Positions 60,736 to 64,000 of a DNA stretch of 64,000 bases are shown here, in pieces (position 1 is the stretch's first letter; each line of letters begins with the position of its first letter). Source of the stretch: Lycorma delicatula (taxonomy: Eukaryota > Arthropoda > Insecta > Hemiptera > Fulgoridae). The position numbers and the translations under genes were made by a program. The stretch is taken from positions 152,673,320-152,737,319 of the forward strand of contig NC_134460.1 in the NCBI RefSeq assembly GCF_047948215.1, in the 5' to 3' direction. The notes beneath the pieces were generated by a model. That model had not been told where the DNA came from. It was given only the letters and a program-made list of their open reading frames with translations, and did not search any database.

Positions 60736-60965
60736 TGTTTCCTGGCATAACTGAGAAGGTATTTAGATATATTTCATCTCGAAAAATAAAATGTGGAGAT
60801 TTGCCGTTTGAATCGCAAACTTTAATGAATCGAATTAGTGAACTGTGAGTCTATCGCTGTGTGAGCTGGGTTTGAACCGAATGATTCGAATGAATAATAT
60901 TACTAAAATAATAAAATTAAATTTACGGTACATAAAATAGAATAATATTAAATAAATTTAAAAAA
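60736..60965 (-). repeat. Repeat G, copy 2 (uninterrupted)
   Basis: Reverse-complement counterpart of 3455-3632 joined to 4728-4802, without the 1.1 kb insert. Confidence 0.6.
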
Positions 60966-60979
60966 AATTTGTTTTACAT

Positions 60980-61260
60980 AATAGTCTTCCTGCGGGGGAC
61001 TGCTTGTGAGGCTAGAGTGTTTATTTCGAGGTGCTCTCCGGATTTAGTTTCCAGTAATTACTTTCTCTTTCCAAACTTAAAGAAACGTCTCGCTGGACCG
61101 AGACTTACATCAAATGATATGGTCAAAACCCGAGTCAACCGCTTATTTTGCAGAGTTCAATAAATCGCATTATGTGGAAGGATTAAAAAGCTGTAAAATC
61201 TACTGTAAATGGATCGAACTGGAAGTGTCTAAAATGAAACTGTTTATTTATATTTACTTT
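60980..61260 (+). pseudogene. mariner-type transposase C-terminal relic
   Basis: The open part reads SRCSPDLVSSNYFLFPNLKK, then RLAGPRLTSNDMVKTRVN. Mariner proteins have YSPDLAPSDYHLFP here, so the third catalytic Asp is Asn (SNYF). A shifted frame continues with the HYVEGxKKL-like and KCIELEGDYV-like tail up to about 61,240. It starts abruptly next to repeat G; the N-terminal two-thirds is gone. Confidence 0.65.
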
Positions 61261-61735
61261 TTTCTGAAAGGAAGGCTCATAAAAACTTAAATGATTCTGT
61301 AGATCCTTGTAAAGGAAGGGTTAACACTTTTATAACCGTTTAAACTTATACAAAAATATTTTTTTTAGCTTTATTTATAACTAAAATTCTAATTTTTCTT
61401 GATAACAATGTCATATTATTTACATCATACTATTTTGTCGTACACAGTAATAAGCAGAAATCTTATTTAACAGTTATAAATAAATAAAAGTAAAATAAAT
61501 AAAATTACCGGTTGACAGATAGTTATTTTATTGGAAAAAAATTGTTTTAACGTTTTTAAAACTGCCTACTAGTTAAAGAAAGTTTTCTATTTCAAAAAAA
61601 AAGTTTTTGAAATATACTAACTACTCGTACTTATCTAACTTTATCTAGTTTTTTTCATTCTTACTAAAATAGTGCGTTGTTACTCAAATAAATAATTAAA
61701 TATCACAGTTAACAATTTCACCACGTGATTGTTAA
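61261..61735. other. AT-rich noncoding DNA
   Basis: No feature seen. Confidence 0.4.
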
Positions 61736-62345
61736 TTTTTTTTTTTTGTCTTCAGTCATTTGACTGGTTTGATGCAGCTCTCCAAGATTCCCTATCTAGT
61801 GCTAGTCGTTTCATTTCAGTATACCCTCTACATCCTACATCCCTAACAATTTGTTTTACATATTCCAAACGTGGCCTGCCTACACAATTTTTTCCTTCTA
61901 CCTGTCCTTCCAATATTAAAGCGACTATTCCAGGATGCCTTAGTACGTGGCCTATAAGTCTGTCTCTTCTTTTAACAATATTTTTCCAAATGCTTCTTTC
62001 TTCATCTATTTGCCGCAATACCTCTTCATTTGTCACTTTATCCACCCGTCTGATTTTTAACATTCTCCTATAGCACCGCATTTCAAAAGCTTCTAATCTT
62101 TTCTTCTCAGATACTCTCAGATCGTCCAAGTTTCACTTCCATATAAAGCGACGCTCCAAACATACACTTTCAAAAATCTTTTCCTGACATTTAAATTAAT
62201 TTTTGATGTAAACAAATTATATTTTTTACTTAGGGCTCGTTTCGCTTGTGCTATTCGGCATTTTATATCGCTCCTGCTTCGTCCATCTTTAGTAATTCTA
62301 CTTCACAAATATCCAAATTCTTCTACCTCCGTAATCTTTTCTCCT
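61736..62345 (-). mobile_element. LINE-D 3' end, 5'-truncated copy
   Basis: Minus-strand element ending right after the ORF stop in an A11 tail (T-run 61,737-61,747 on plus). The tail follows the GTCAAATGACTGAAGAC end. The 5' boundary is near 62,340. No TSD could be settled. Confidence 0.65.
61752..62340 (-). pseudogene. LINE-D ORF2 C-terminal region
   Basis: The last 125 codons are open (62,129 to a stop at 61,752): KKRLEAFEMRCYRRMLKIRR, NEEVLRQIDEERSIW, DRLIGHVLRHPGIVALILEG, GRPRLEYVKQIVRDVGCRGY and a WRAASNQSND end. Upstream, in broken frames, KITEVEEFGYL-like and GSETWT-like pieces extend it to about 62,340. This is the post-RT region of a common arthropod endonuclease/reverse-transcriptase LINE. 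The RT domain is missing, so it is inactive. The relic at 24.6 kb is the same family. Confidence 0.75.
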
Positions 62346-62696
62346 CCTCGTTATTTCATTATCATATTTTAGCACTAAAATCTCGGAAATACCAAGGGTA
62401 TGATGAAAAAAATATCAAAACCATGCTTAAAATAAATAAAAAAATTAATAATTAGCTTTAACAAAATGAAACTAAATTTAAAAAATAATGGGCAAAGTAA
62501 TTTTGAAATTTTTCATTAATATTCGACTTTCCGAGCTAGGAACTAAATTACAAAAAACTAATTCTTAATCTGGAAAATCTAAAAAACAACGGAAAAATTA
62601 TTATTTTATAGTTTTAATTTCATTTTGTTTTTTTATAATAATTTTTAATTTTATATCTTATTTAAAGTTTGGGTAGGCTTACAATAAATGCTGATT
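62346..62696. other. AT-rich noncoding DNA
   Basis: The 69-codon plus frame (62,246-62,455) is antisense to LINE-D and low complexity; not called. Confidence 0.4.
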
Positions 62697-63502
62697 TTCT
62701 TTTGGCCTCCGTTACCACCGTTAGTTAATGCTTCAGAGGATGAGATGAAATGGTAATTTTGAAGCGTGTAAAAATGTCATGCCTGACAGGGATCGAACCC
62801 GGTACCTCCAAATATATGCTTCCAATGAAAAAAATTTATGTAGGCCCCACATTACTTCCTTGTACGCCTATTAAATTACATATACATTTTCTTTTTTAGA
62901 ATGAAAAGTACATAAAATTTTATTTCATTAATTACTTCTATTTATTCTTTTTTTTTTTTTTTTGTTATTATTGAATTTATCGTACTTTTTTTGCAATTAG
63001 AGGTTAATAATTAACCTTAATTAAATCAAAATTAAAAAAGAAAAAGTTAAAAAAAAGGAGTTGAAATCTGATTCGAACGATGTGCCTTTCATTTGTAAAA
63101 TCCAAATATTTCATTAATTAAAATTTTATTTGGCTACAACTCTGGAACAAATGAAAATAAGTACCACTTGTGATAATATATAGTTGAAAAGCTCTCCATG
63201 AGGGCTTATTACTGCAGTTAAGAAAAAGTTCAATATTCCAATCTTTTTGGATTTTGGGCTTATTTGGGAACTTTTAGTCCAGTCGATTGCAGTCAAAATG
63301 AGAGGTGCACAACTAGATGTTATAGCAGTCCTAAATCCAAAATTTCAACATCCTACGGCTAATCGTTTTTGAGTTATGCGGGATGCGTACGTACGTACAG
63401 ACGTCACGCCGAAATTAGTCAAAATGGATACTTCCGTTGAAATCTGAAAACCGAAAATTTTCGCAATCACAACACTTTCTTTACTTCGTATAAGAAAGTA
63501 AA
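62697..63502 (+). repeat. Repeat C, copy 2, with SINE-2 head and SINE-1-like tail
   Basis: Starts with GGCCTCCGTTACCACCGTTA..CTTCAGAGGATGA, as in the SINE-1 tail. The SINE-2 segment follows (TGCCTGACAGGGATCGAACC, a good B box in reverse). The rest of repeat C runs to CACGCCGAAATTAG and AGAAAGTAAAA. Confidence 0.6.
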
Positions 63503-63721
63503 AATCCGTCCATAAAAAGCAAAATATAACAGACGTATAGACAGGTTTCTATCTGTCTTGGTAGAAGTATGAAAAATATATGCAGCGAAATGACAGTACA
63601 GAAACTGCTTATGAACATAATTGTTATTAACTTTATGTTAATTTTTAAATGAACTGTAATTAAAAATATTTCATTTTTCATTCTTTGCGGAGGTTTTTTT
63701 GAAGTTAAAGTTATTTTTTTT

Positions 63722-63985
<264 letters not shown>

Positions 63986-64000
63986 TTATTTCATAATCTA

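Overview
The window looks like a piece of a large, AT-rich arthropod nuclear genome. An insect is likely and a hemipteran plausible, but that is inference from the element types and not proven. The evidence is R1/Jockey-type LINE fragments, several Tc1/mariner-superfamily transposase relics, tRNA-headed SINEs and long AT- and TG-microsatellites. I found no convincing host protein-coding exon, rRNA gene, true tRNA gene or CRISPR array. The window reads as intergenic or intronic DNA built from nested, mostly dead mobile elements.

Layout. 1-225: LINE-A fragment (minus). 1347-1885: palindromic foldback related to the transposon at 27.3-28.3 kb. 3455-4802: dispersed repeat G holding a 1.1 kb insertion that resembles a solo LTR. 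6173-9366: a three-level nest, in which a foldback is interrupted by LINE-B (minus), itself interrupted by LINE-A (plus). 9419-10200: inverted-repeat element with an inner palindrome. 10.5 kb: mariner relic. 11.3-12.75 kb: repeat B interrupted by a LINE-B 3' end. 14.0-15.06 kb: Tc1-like relic (minus) interrupted by SINE-1. 16.3-17.5 kb: repeat C with a tRNA-like head. 22.6 and 28.3 kb: SINE-1 copies with clean target-site duplications (TSDs). 23.4 kb: long TG microsatellite. 24.5 kb: LINE-D relic. 26.1-27.07 and 27.3-28.28 kb: two transposase pseudogenes. 30.28-31.71 kb: LINE-A copy. 32.5-36.95 kb: a MULE-like relic, another DDE transposase relic and a hAT-like relic. 41.2-48.5 kb: repeat B copies, an unidentified coding remnant and a LINE-B tail. 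49 kb: two SINE-1 copies. 51.2-52.0 kb: transposase relic (minus). 52.3 kb: hAT-like MITE. 53,228-55,068: the youngest-looking element, a 5'-truncated GC-rich LINE-C with an open 363-residue ORF, poly(A) and a perfect 15-bp TSD. 55.15-55.5 kb: transposase relic. 57-59 kb: repeats D, E and SINE-2. 61-62.3 kb: mariner and LINE-D relics. 62.7-64 kb: repeats C and B.

How they relate. LINE-A, -B, -C and -D are four separate non-LTR lineages, and the SINEs were probably mobilised by LINE machinery. Nesting and TSDs give a relative order of insertion. No new cellular system is evident. The most informative content is the insertion stratigraphy, the TSD-flanked 3'-end LINE-B copies and the unclassified repeat families B-G. 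All identities come from reading motifs by eye and none has been checked against a database.
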